Program-made: the position numbers and the translations under genes
Notes under the pieces: generated by a model
The model's input: the letters and a program-made list of their open reading frames with translations, nothing else
The model's database searches: none
What the model was told of the DNA's origin: nothing
Shown: positions 16,727-24,510 of the stretch, in pieces
Layout: each line of letters starts with the position of its first letter
Position numbering within the stretch: position 1 is the first letter of the stretch
From: Streptomyces sp. MNU76
GTDB lineage: Bacteria > Actinomycetota > Actinomycetes > Streptomycetales > Streptomycetaceae
Direction: 5' to 3'
Length of the DNA: 64,000 nucleotides
Assembly: GCF_020982545.1 (NCBI RefSeq)
Contig: NZ_JAJKLK010000024.1
Span: 489,955-553,954, forward strand

Positions 16727-17678
16727 TCGAGGCTGCTGTGCCGGCGCACCGCCGGGCGGCGAGCGTGCGGGTCCGGTTGCTGACGACGACACCGCCGTGG
16801 TCTCGACCGGGATCTCGGACTTCGGCACCGGCGGGGCGACCATGGTGGGGATCTCCGGCGCCGACGCCCTGGGGATCCCGTTGACGCGCGTGACGGCTGA
16901 GATCGGCGACACCCTGCTGCCGCAGGGTGCGCCCGCCGCCGGGTCCAGCGCCACGCACGCCACCGTGCCGTTGATCGTGAACGCCGCGCGCGACGCGATC
17001 AACGAGCTCAAGCGGCTCGCCGTCACCGACGACAGGTCGTCGTGGCACGGCGCGAGCGCCGACGACCTGCGCTACGAGCGCGGCATCCTGCACGGCCAGG
17101 GCCGGTCGATGACCTTCGGCCGCCTGCTGGCCATTGTCGACTCACCAGGCATCACCGCCCTCGCCGAGTCGTCCGGCGACGCCGACCCGCGGTACGTGCA
17201 CCACAGCTTCGGCGCTCACTTCTGCGAGGTGCGGGTCAACCGGTTCACCGGCGAGACCCGCGTCACCCGGTTCGCCACCGTCGCGGACGTCGGCCGCGTC
17301 ATCAACTCCCGCGCCGCCCGGAGCCAGCTCGTCGGCGGCGTCATCTTCGGCATCGGGCACGCCCTGCTGGAGGAGAACCCGTTGGAGCTCGACACCGGGC
17401 GCCTGGCGTCCAGCACGCTGGCCGACTATCTCGTGCCCGTGAACGCCGATGTCCCCGACATCGACGTGCACCTGCTCGGCCGGCCCGACCCTGTCCTCAC
17501 CGGTCCGCTGGGCGACGGCAGCGAGGACGTCGGGACCAGGAGCCTCGGCGCCCGCGGTCTCGGGGAGATCGGCACGGTGGGCTCGGCGGCCGCGATCGGG
17601 AACGCCGTCCACAACGCCACCGGGATCCGGGTGCGCAACGTGCCCATCACCCTCGACAAGCTGATCGAGCACCTGTGA
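16727..17678 (+). pseudogene. C-terminal fragment of a xanthine dehydrogenase molybdopterin subunit
   Basis: About 310 codons match the C-terminal part of the large molybdenum-binding subunit of xanthine dehydrogenase/YagR-type enzymes: VVSTGISDFGTGGATM, the conserved RFATVADVGRVIN region, and the active-site block GLGEIGTVGSAAAIGNAVHN near the end. A full subunit is about 700-750 residues, so the N-terminal half is missing. The first 18 codons (EAAVPAHRRAASVRVRLL) are in another frame and join the rest through a 1-nt indel near 16780. No FAD or iron-sulfur subunit gene is nearby. Probably non-functional. Confidence 0.8.
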
Positions 17679-17739
17679 TCGGTGAACGCTCGTCCACGCC
17701 GAGACCACGCCTCATTGGGTCTCGGGAGAGCCGATCAAC

Positions 17740-17912
17740 CAGGCAGTCCCGCCGCTACTGGTGGTACGTGGGCCATCTGCTGGGCCTCGACGAGCAGTTC
17801 TTCCTCGACATCGAGGACCATGCGCACGCCGGTGGGCTGCTCGACCTGCCGGACTCGACTACGGCCCCGCCGGACGCGAGCAGCCGCGCTCTCGGCGGGG
17901 CCCTGTTCGACG
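17740..17912 (+). pseudogene. Fragment resembling a DUF2236/MpaB-type oxygenase
   Basis: A short frame reads RRYWWYVGHLLGLDEQFF followed by an acidic stretch. It resembles the R-x-x-W-Y-x-G-H-L-L-G block of DUF2236 (MpaB, latex-clearing-like) proteins. Both flanks lack homology and no start exists. It sits between the xanthine dehydrogenase remnant and the convergent dehydrogenase gene. Confidence 0.4.
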
Positions 17913-17929
17913 CTTCCACGGCGTCCCTC

Positions 17930-18874
17930 TCAGACGCCACCGATAGCCGTCTTCGTCAGCTGCTCGGAGACGTCCCAGACGCGTGCGGCTTCGTCCGTGC
18001 TGCGCAGTCGCGAGTAGAGCTTCTGCTCGGCGGGAGGCCCCCCGACGCGTCCAGGCCACCGCGGACCGTAGAAACCTCCGGGCTTGGCGTCGGGGTCCGT
18101 GGCGGCCATGAGTGCGGGCAGCTTTGCCGTTTCGACCGTCCCGATCAGGATGCCCTTTCCGGACAGGAGGCGGATCACCCTTCGGCCCGCCACTTCCTTG
18201 TCGCGGCCCAGTTCGGGACGCGCCGCGAGCAGGTTGGTCGGAGCGAGTCCCGGCTGTGAGAGGTTGCTGGTGATGCCCCATCCGCCCGCGTGGCTGCGTC
18301 GGTCGAGTTCCAGACCGAACAGACCGAATGCGATCTTTGACTGGCTGTAGGCGCGCGAACCGACGTAGCCGCGTTCCCAGTTCAGGTCGTCCCAGTTGAT
18401 GGAGTTCTGATTGGCGGCGATGCTCACCTGCGAGGTGACCCGCGCTCGGCCGGCCCGCAGCAGCGGCATCAAGTGCGCAACGAGCGCGAAGTGACCCAGA
18501 TGGTTCGTGCCGAACTGCAGCTCGAACCCGTCGGCTGTCGTCTGTCGGTCCGGTGGGGTCATGACGCCCGCGTTGTTGATCAGGAGATGAATCGGTCGTC
18601 CCTCTTCGCGCAACCTGTCACCGAGTGCGGCAACGGACGTGAGCGACGACAGGTCGAGGTTTCGCAGGGAGACCTTCGCGACGGGCACGGAAGCCCGGAT
18701 CGCAGCGATCGCGGTCTCCCCCTTGCGCAGGTTGCGCACGGGCATGATCACTTCTGCACCTGCCTGCGCGAGGCGTGCGGCTATCCCCAGCCCCATGCCG
18801 TCGCTGGCGCCGGTTACGACAGTGCGCTTTCCCGACAGGTCGGGGATGGTGATGTCGATGGGTGTGCGTGACAT
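17930..18874 (-). CDS. Short-chain dehydrogenase/reductase
   Basis: A 314-residue SDR with the NAD(P) motif TGASDGMGLGIA, the structural NNAGVM motif and a catalytic Y-S-Q-S-K. An Arg after the glycine motif (PVRNLRKGE) suggests NADPH preference, as in retinol-dehydrogenase/protochlorophyllide-reductase-like SDRs. The ATG at 18874 has AGGAG seven bases upstream. The frame is open back into the frameshifted LysR gene, but homology begins at this ATG. Substrate unknown. Confidence 0.9.
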   Translation of the reverse strand: MSRTPIDITIPDLSGKRTVVTGASDGMGLGIAARLAQAGAEVIMPVRNLRKGETAIAAIRASVPVAKVSLRNLDLSSLTSVAALGDRLREEGRPIHLLINNAGVMTPPDRQTTADGFELQFGTNHLGHFALVAHLMPLLRAGRARVTSQVSIAANQNSINWDDLNWERGYVGSRAYSQSKIAFGLFGLELDRRSHAGGWGITSNLSQPGLAPTNLLAARPELGRDKEVAGRRVIRLLSGKGILIGTVETAKLPALMAATDPDAKPGGFYGPRWPGRVGGPPAEQKLYSRLRSTDEAARVWDVSEQLTKTAIGGV

Positions 18875-19056
18875 GGGCCCACTCCTAGAGGTCAGGTCGT
18901 CGGTCCAACTGTCGTGGAAGTGGACAGCGTTATTCAGGGCCTGACGATCCGCCCTTATGTGGGCCGGCCCGGACGGTCCACGCGGACCCGTGGCGCCGGA
19001 TGTTCCTCGTCGGCCCGTGCGACCTCTGCCTGGGGGCGTGGTTCGTGGTCGAACTG

Positions 19057-20008
19057 TCAGCCGCGCCGGACCGCTCCGAGCTGGGTGCGGTGCAGGTCCG
19101 GCGCGGTGAATCGCTGCGCCACCGTGCGCAGGACGCGGGCCATTGCCTGGGCGGGTGGGTGGCGGGGCGTGCCGCGGCGCGTGCGAGGAGGATGCGGCGG
19201 GTGGGGCCGGGACGTCGGAGGCGAGCGGCAGGAGGCGTACGTCGCTGCGTCGGCTGGTGAGGGCCAGGCGGGGTGCGAGCGCGATACCGAGACCGGCGGC
19301 GACCATGGCCTGTGCCTCCTGGTAGTCGTGCGACGAGTAGGCGATGCGCGGCTCGAACCCCGCCTGGCGGCAGCTTCGGCGCAGAACGTCGGCGACGGGG
19401 TGGTTGTCGGCGCGGATGATCCACTCCTGGTCGGCGAGGTCGCCGAGGCGCACGGACGGATGTGTGCGCAGGGGCGAGTCGGTGGGGACGACCAGCACCG
19501 TGGGGTCGTCCAGGAGGTGGGTGAGGGTGAGCGCCGGATCGTCGAGGCGGTTCCATTCGTAGTCCCAGAGCAAGCTCTGCTCCACCTCGCCGGTGTGCAG
19601 CATCTCCCTGAGCCCCGCAAGGACTCCGGCGCGCACCTCGATGCGGATTCCTGTGTGGCGGCGGCGGAAGCGGGTGAGCGCGAGCGGCAGCAGGGACGCA
19701 CTCGCCGTGGGGAAGGAGCCGAGTCGCAACGTGCCCTGGTCGAGGGCCCTGAACGAGTCCAAGTCGGCTTGCGCTGCGCGCAGTTCACGGCGGATGGCCT
19801 GACCGCGTTCGGCCAGCGCGGCACCCGCCGGGGTGGGGCGGATACCACGTGGCAGCCGCTCGATGAGGGGCTGCCCTGCTTCCTGCTCCAGCAGGGACAT
19901 CTGTTGGGAGGCGGCGGAGGTGGTCATGCCGAGGGCTTGCGCCGCGGCAGTGAGTGAACCGCGTTCGGTGGCCTCGGTGAGCAGCAACAGACGGCGCACG
20001 TTGAGCAT
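19057..20008 (-). pseudogene. LysR-family regulator with two frameshifts
   Basis: The first 260 codons encode a good LysR protein: helix-turn-helix (GSLTAAAQALGMTTSAASQQ) and effector-binding domain (LRLGSFPTASASLLPLALTR to SDVRLLPLASDVP). From about 19220 the family sequence continues only in other frames: RRILLARAAARPATHPP, then after a second shift near 19155 AQAMARVLRTVAQRFTAPDL, ending at 19057. Each shift equals loss of one base in C/G runs. Without the C-terminus the regulator may be inactive, or the indels may be sequence errors. It is divergent from the prpF-like gene, whose control it would be expected to provide. Confidence 0.75.
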
Positions 20009-20018
20009 GCAGACGACT

Positions 20019-20031
20019 TTAGCTCAGCTAA
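20019..20031. promoter_or_regulatory. Palindromic operator candidate between lysR and prpF-like genes
   Basis: TTAGCTCAGCTAA is a perfect 13-bp palindrome around a central C, 11 bases upstream of the LysR start and about 150 bases upstream of the prpF-like GTG. The position suits autoregulation and divergent control by a LysR protein. It lacks the classical T-N11-A spacing, so assignment to LysR is inference. Confidence 0.45.
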
Positions 20032-20179
20032 ACCCAGGTGAAGCGAACTGCGATTGTTCCGAAGTCATGCCTCTGCGAAGGTCTCCGCAATCGCCGAGCG
20101 GTCACCGGCCCGCGATGCGCCCGTAACCGCTGCCTCGGCGCTTCTCCCTATCTCCGTTGATCCAGGAAGAGCCTCAGAC

Positions 20180-21301
20180 GTGCACATTCCCGCGACCCTG
20201 GTGCGTGGCGGCACAAGCAAGTGCTGGCTGTTCAACCAGGTCGAAGTCCCTGCCGACCGTGGCGACCTCGAAAGGCTGCTGGTCTCCGCGTACGGCGCCA
20301 CCGATCCCGTGGAACTGGACGGGGTGGGCGGGGCAACCCCCACCACCTCGAAAGCGGCCGTGGTCAGCGTTTCAGCACAGCCCGGCGTCGACATCGACTA
20401 CCTGTTCGCTCAAGTCGGCATCGGAACGGGCTCGGTGGAGTGGACGAGCAACTGCGGCAACTGCGCCACCGGTGTCGCCCTGTACGCGGTGTCCAAGGGA
20501 ATGGTTCCGGTCACCGGGGACCGGACGCGCGTGGTGATGCACAACACCAATACCGGCGCGGTCCTCGAAGGGATCGTCGACACCCCCGGAGGCGTGGTGC
20601 ACCACTTCGGACGCCAGACGGTACCCGGCACCCGTGCCGGCGGGGTCGCGGTCGGCCTCACCTTCCGCGACCCGGCCGGTGGTGCCACCGGCTCGCTGCT
20701 CCCCACCGGCCGGGCCGCACAGGACCTGCGGGCCGGCGCCGGCGAACCGGTACGCGTGAGCATGGTGACCGCAGGAGCTCCGGTCGTCCTGGTCGACGCC
20801 GCCAGTGCCGGGCGTACCGGTGCCGAGTCACTGGAGCGGATGAGCGCGGACGTCCCCTGGCTGCGCACCGTCCGTCATACCGCCGCACCGCTGATGGGGC
20901 TGCTCCAGCCCGGTGAGGAACCGGGGGACGCGGTGCCCAAGGTGGGCCTGGTCGGCCCGCCGGTGCCCTACACCACCACCCTGGGTGAACCGGTCGCCGC
21001 CGAGGACTACGACGTGTCGGTGCGCATGCTCAGCATGAACGCCCCGCATCCCGCGATCGGCCTGACCTCCGCCGTCGCCGTCGCGGCGGCCGGGCTGCTG
21101 GAGGGGGCCGTGGTCTCCCGGACCACAGGCGGCCCGACCGACGAGTGGTTGCGCCTCGGCACGCCCGCCGGCGTCGTCGCGGTCCGCTGCACCGATGTGA
21201 GGGACGGCGTGCCGCACCGGGTCACCGTGCAGCGCGCGGCCCGTCTGCTCGCCGACGCCCGAATCTACGTACCGCAAGCAGGCAGCCCGCAAGCCGCCTG
21301 A
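20180..21301 (+). CDS. PrpF-family (2-methylaconitate isomerase-like) protein
   Basis: A 373-residue protein of the PrpF/DUF453 group in the diaminopimelate-epimerase fold. It has the N-terminal signature ATLVRGGTSKCW, the first catalytic-loop motif SNCGNCATGVALYA and the conserved MNAPHPAIGLTSAVA segment. PrpF enzymes interconvert trans-aconitate or methylaconitate isomers by proton transfer. The Cys-rich CGNC replaces the more common S-G-N-C-G-N. The GTG at 20180 has GGAAGAG nine bases upstream. No prpC/prpD or acnA is adjacent. The next gene, a dicarboxylate carrier, suggests import and isomerisation of a plant-derived di- or tricarboxylate such as trans-aconitate. Confidence 0.85.
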   Translation: MHIPATLVRGGTSKCWLFNQVEVPADRGDLERLLVSAYGATDPVELDGVGGATPTTSKAAVVSVSAQPGVDIDYLFAQVGIGTGSVEWTSNCGNCATGVALYAVSKGMVPVTGDRTRVVMHNTNTGAVLEGIVDTPGGVVHHFGRQTVPGTRAGGVAVGLTFRDPAGGATGSLLPTGRAAQDLRAGAGEPVRVSMVTAGAPVVLVDAASAGRTGAESLERMSADVPWLRTVRHTAAPLMGLLQPGEEPGDAVPKVGLVGPPVPYTTTLGEPVAAEDYDVSVRMLSMNAPHPAIGLTSAVAVAAAGLLEGAVVSRTTGGPTDEWLRLGTPAGVVAVRCTDVRDGVPHRVTVQRAARLLADARIYVPQAGSPQAA

Positions 21302-21409
21302 GCCGCGACGAACGTCACCTCGGTCAGGCCGGCCCTCCAGCCGTCCACGCCGGGATACCCCCGCGCCCTCGGGGCGCGCCACCCCGTCCCCGCCGCACCA
21401 AGGACAAAG

Positions 21410-22663
21410 ATGTCTGCTGAAGTGATCTCCATAGGCGCCCTGTTGGTGATGTTCGTGGTCGGCACCGTGCTGCCGATCAACCTGGGCATCCTCGCCTTCG
21501 TCGCCACCTTCGTGGTCGGCACCGCCTCGCTCGGCCTCACCGAGGACGAGATCTTCGAGGGGTTCCCGGCGAAGCTCTTCGTCACCATCGTCGGCGTCAC
21601 CTACCTGTTCTCCGTCGCCCGCCGCAACGGCACCATCGACTGGCTCGTCGCGGCCGGGGTGCGGCTGGTACGTGGCAAGGTCGCGCTGATCCCCTGGGTG
21701 CTGTTCCTGGTGGCCGCCCTGCTGACGGCGTTCGGTACGTTCACCCCGGCCGCGGTGGCGATCCTCGCGCCGATCGGCATGAACTTCGCCTACCGCTACA
21801 AGCTCAACCCGCTGGTCGTCGGCATGATGGTGATCAGCGGCGGGCACGCGGGTGCGTTCTCCCCGCTGGCCGTCTCCGGTGCGCTGGTGCTCGGCCTGGT
21901 CGACAAGACCGATCTGCAGGTCTCCGCCGCGGCGCTGTTCAGCGCCAGCTTCGTGATCAACCTGCTGCTCTCGCTCCTCACCTACGTCCTGCTCGCCAAG
22001 CGTCCCGCGCCGCTGGCCGAGGGCGCCGCGGAGGCAGCCGACGACGAGGACCTCGCCGTCTCCGGCAGGCCCGACTGGCGGCAGTGGCTCACCCTCGCCT
22101 CTCTGGTGGCCCTCGTCGTCGGCGCGCTCGGCCTCCACCTGGAGATCGGCTTCCTCGCGCTGGCTGCCGGCGCCCTGCTGGCCCTGGTGGACATGAAGCG
22201 ACAGGAGAAGGCCGTGGACGGCGTCAGCTGGTCCACCCTGCTCCTGGTCGCGGGCATGATGACGTACATCGCGATGCTGGAGAAGGCCGGCATCATAGAG
22301 GAGATCTCCGAACACGCCGCCGGCCTGGGCGCCCCGCTCGCCGTCGCCCTGCTGCTGTGCTTCACGGTGGCCATCACTTCCGCCTTCGCCTCCTCCACCG
22401 CGATCCTCACCGCGATCATCCCCATCGCCGTACCGCTGCTGCTCTCCAGTCATCTCAGCGCCGTCGGACTGATCGCCGCGCTCGCCGTCTCCACGACGAT
22501 CGTCGACACCTCTCCCTTCTCGACCAACGGAGCACTCGTCCTCAGCAACGCCCGTGGTGTGGACGCGCGCCGCTTCTATCGCCAGGTCATCGGCTACACC
22601 GGCGGAATCGTCGCCCTCGGCCCCGTCGTCGCCTGGGGCGCCCTGGTCCTGCCCTGGTCATAG
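21410..22663 (+). CDS. MatC-like dicarboxylate transporter (ion transporter superfamily)
   Basis: A 417-residue protein with eleven to twelve membrane helices in two halves separated by an acidic cytosolic loop (AAEAADDEDLAVSGRPDW). The first half starts with the MatC_N-like stretch (ISIGALLVMFVVGTVLPINL) and contains VISGGHAGAFSPLAVSG; the second contains SAFASSTAILTAIIPIAVPL and TTIVDTSPFSTNGAL. These resemble the re-entrant substrate loops of malonate/citrate carriers. It should import a dicarboxylate or tricarboxylate together with the isomerase encoded 108 bases upstream. The ATG follows AAGGACAAAG. Confidence 0.87.
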   Translation: MSAEVISIGALLVMFVVGTVLPINLGILAFVATFVVGTASLGLTEDEIFEGFPAKLFVTIVGVTYLFSVARRNGTIDWLVAAGVRLVRGKVALIPWVLFLVAALLTAFGTFTPAAVAILAPIGMNFAYRYKLNPLVVGMMVISGGHAGAFSPLAVSGALVLGLVDKTDLQVSAAALFSASFVINLLLSLLTYVLLAKRPAPLAEGAAEAADDEDLAVSGRPDWRQWLTLASLVALVVGALGLHLEIGFLALAAGALLALVDMKRQEKAVDGVSWSTLLLVAGMMTYIAMLEKAGIIEEISEHAAGLGAPLAVALLLCFTVAITSAFASSTAILTAIIPIAVPLLLSSHLSAVGLIAALAVSTTIVDTSPFSTNGALVLSNARGVDARRFYRQVIGYTGGIVALGPVVAWGALVLPWS

Positions 22664-22691
22664 CGCCGAGACCGACGAAGGCTCCGGGGGA

Positions 22692-22740
22692 ACGGGCGGC
22701 GCCTTCACCGACGACCGTCGTCGGTGAAGGCGCCGCCCGT
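22692..22740. terminator. Bidirectional stem-loop terminator
   Basis: A perfect 23-bp stem with the loop CCG lies between the convergent stops of the MatC-like gene (22663) and the GH29 gene (22751). It should end transcription from both sides. Confidence 0.92.
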
Positions 22741-22750
22741 TGCCGGGGTG

Positions 22751-24205
22751 TCAGAGGGCGATGATCCGCCACTGCTGCATGGGTGCGCGGGTGTAGGTGA
22801 GCTGGTTGACGTTGGCCCCGTCGGCGGTCGAGCCCGAGTCGACGTTGAGCGACAGCCCGCTGAACCGGTTGGTGACGTAGTGGTAGCCGTCGCCGGTGGG
22901 CGTGACCGCCCAGTGCTGCTGGGGAACGTTGCTGTCCGCGTAGAGAAAGACGTTGCCGCCGTCCACCCGCGAGAGTCCGGCCACCTCCATCAGCTTGCCG
23001 CTGTTCACGTTCTTGATCTCGTAGTAGCCGTCGCCGGTGGAGGCGAAGGTCCACTTCTGGGCGGTGTTGTTCAGCCACGGCCACTGCTGGATGTTGGTGC
23101 CGTTGGCGGTGCCGAAGTCGAACACGTCGACGACCTTGCCGCTCTTGCGGTTGACGATGCGGTAGATCGTGCCGTCCCCCGGGAGGACCCTCGACACCAG
23201 GGCCGGCTTGGCGGTCCGGCCGCCGATGTGGAGGCCACCGGTGTTGGCGTAGCCGCCGGTGGCAGCGTTGGCCTGGATCCGTACGAAGCCCACGTTCCGG
23301 GCGGGCCACTCGACCACCTTGGGGGCGCGTCCGTCGGCCCAGGTGCCGGTGGCGACCTGGGTGAAGCTCGTGCCGTCGGTGCTGGTGGAGGCGGTGTACG
23401 AGGTGATGTCGCCGTCGGTGGTGTCGGTGCGGCCCCACTGCTTGGGCAGGTACTCCGGAGTGGAGACGTTGCTCCACACCCCGCCCAGGTCGATCGTGAT
23501 CGAGTGGGGCAGGGCCGGGGACAGGCCCCAAGTCGACCAGCAGGTCTCGTAGTTCCTGTCGCTCAGTCCGTCGATGGCGTGGAGCGGTCCCTCGCCGGTG
23601 CGGAAAGCGGTCGCGTAGGCGCTGACCGGTGTGACGGGGTGCTCGGCGCGCAGCATCTGCGTCGGCAGTGGCGGGCGGGAGGTGTCGGGGCTCCAGGCCG
23701 CCCCGACTTCGGCGAGTCGGTTGACGATGTTGCTGTCGAGTCTGCCGTTGCGGTTGGGCGGGCAATTGAGGATGAAGGAGGTGTACTTCGGCTCCAGGTC
23801 CGCCAGATGGGACAGGATCGCGTCCTTGCTCATCAGGCCCTCGGTCGGCGTGGACGGGTGCCAGAACCAGCCGTTGCTGATCGTCTGCCCCTGCGTGGCG
23901 GCATACGTGTTGCCGGCCGGCGCCGAGACGCCCAGTGGCTCCTCGAAGCAGATGGCGTCGCCGATCCACGGCACCAACAGGGCACCGTGGTCGATCATGA
24001 CGATGTCCGGCTGGAGCGACTTCACATGCTCGTGGATCCGCTGGTAGGAGACGGCCTGCTGGCCCATCTGCCATGCGTGCGGGTCGGCGGCCGCCGCCTG
24101 GGACACCAGGCTCGAGAAGGCGGGCGCGACGGGCAGCACCGTGGCGGCGGCAGCGCCGGTGGCGGTCCCCAGGAAGGTGCGGCGGGACAGTCTTCCTGAC
24201 GACAT
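22751..24205 (-). CDS. Secreted GH29-type alpha-L-fucosidase with RICIN domain, catalytic half missing
   Basis: A 484-residue protein. A Tat signal (SRRTFLGTATGAAAATVLP) is followed after only about 20 residues by the C-terminal part of a GH29 fold (RIHEHVKSLQPDIVMIDHGA, YTSFILNCPPNRNGRLDSN). A discoidin-like segment (YETCWSTWGLSPALPHSITI) comes next, and the C-terminus is a RICIN/CBM13 trefoil (about 350-484) with QQW repeats. GH29 enzymes normally have about 200 further N-terminal residues including the nucleophile Asp in a W-F-D-G motif, which is absent here. An in-frame deletion just after the signal sequence is likely, so activity is doubtful although secretion and sugar binding may remain. 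The ATG at 24205 has GGGAGT upstream. Confidence 0.8.
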   Translation of the reverse strand: MSSGRLSRRTFLGTATGAAAATVLPVAPAFSSLVSQAAAADPHAWQMGQQAVSYQRIHEHVKSLQPDIVMIDHGALLVPWIGDAICFEEPLGVSAPAGNTYAATQGQTISNGWFWHPSTPTEGLMSKDAILSHLADLEPKYTSFILNCPPNRNGRLDSNIVNRLAEVGAAWSPDTSRPPLPTQMLRAEHPVTPVSAYATAFRTGEGPLHAIDGLSDRNYETCWSTWGLSPALPHSITIDLGGVWSNVSTPEYLPKQWGRTDTTDGDITSYTASTSTDGTSFTQVATGTWADGRAPKVVEWPARNVGFVRIQANAATGGYANTGGLHIGGRTAKPALVSRVLPGDGTIYRIVNRKSGKVVDVFDFGTANGTNIQQWPWLNNTAQKWTFASTGDGYYEIKNVNSGKLMEVAGLSRVDGGNVFLYADSNVPQQHWAVTPTGDGYHYVTNRFSGLSLNVDSGSTADGANVNQLTYTRAPMQQWRIIAL

Positions 24206-24453
24206 GGATGTACTCCCGGTCGGGGGGCGGCTCTCCGTGCGGACTCCAAAGCGCCGGATGTCACGCATGAAGGTCAGTCACATAGCTGCCCTGTGCCAAC
24301 AGGTGAGCGGATGAAAGTGCTCATGCTCGGAGAGGAATAGGAGCCTTGGTTCCCTCAAGTACCTTTTCGTCTGCCGCAGACATTCCATGTTCCGCAGAAG
24401 TCGGAGAGCGACCAGAAGGACTCGTGCAGGGACGAAGCGAGCTCTTTCAACCA

Positions 24454-24491
24454 CGGCGGGGCCGCAGGCAGTTGTGCCTGCGGCCCCGCCG
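24454..24491 (-). terminator. Terminator of the GH74 gene
   Basis: A perfect 17-bp stem (CGGCGGGGCCGCAGGCA arm) with loop GTTG, 20 bases past the GH74 stop in its direction of transcription. Confidence 0.9.
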
Positions 24492-24510
24492 CCTGAGTTG
24501 GGCGCTTGGG

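Noticed and set aside
17930..20008. A 692-residue LysR-SDR fusion protein
   Set aside because: The link region is Pro/Arg-rich nonsense; proper LysR C-terminal sequence is found in the other frames and the SDR has its own ATG and ribosome site.
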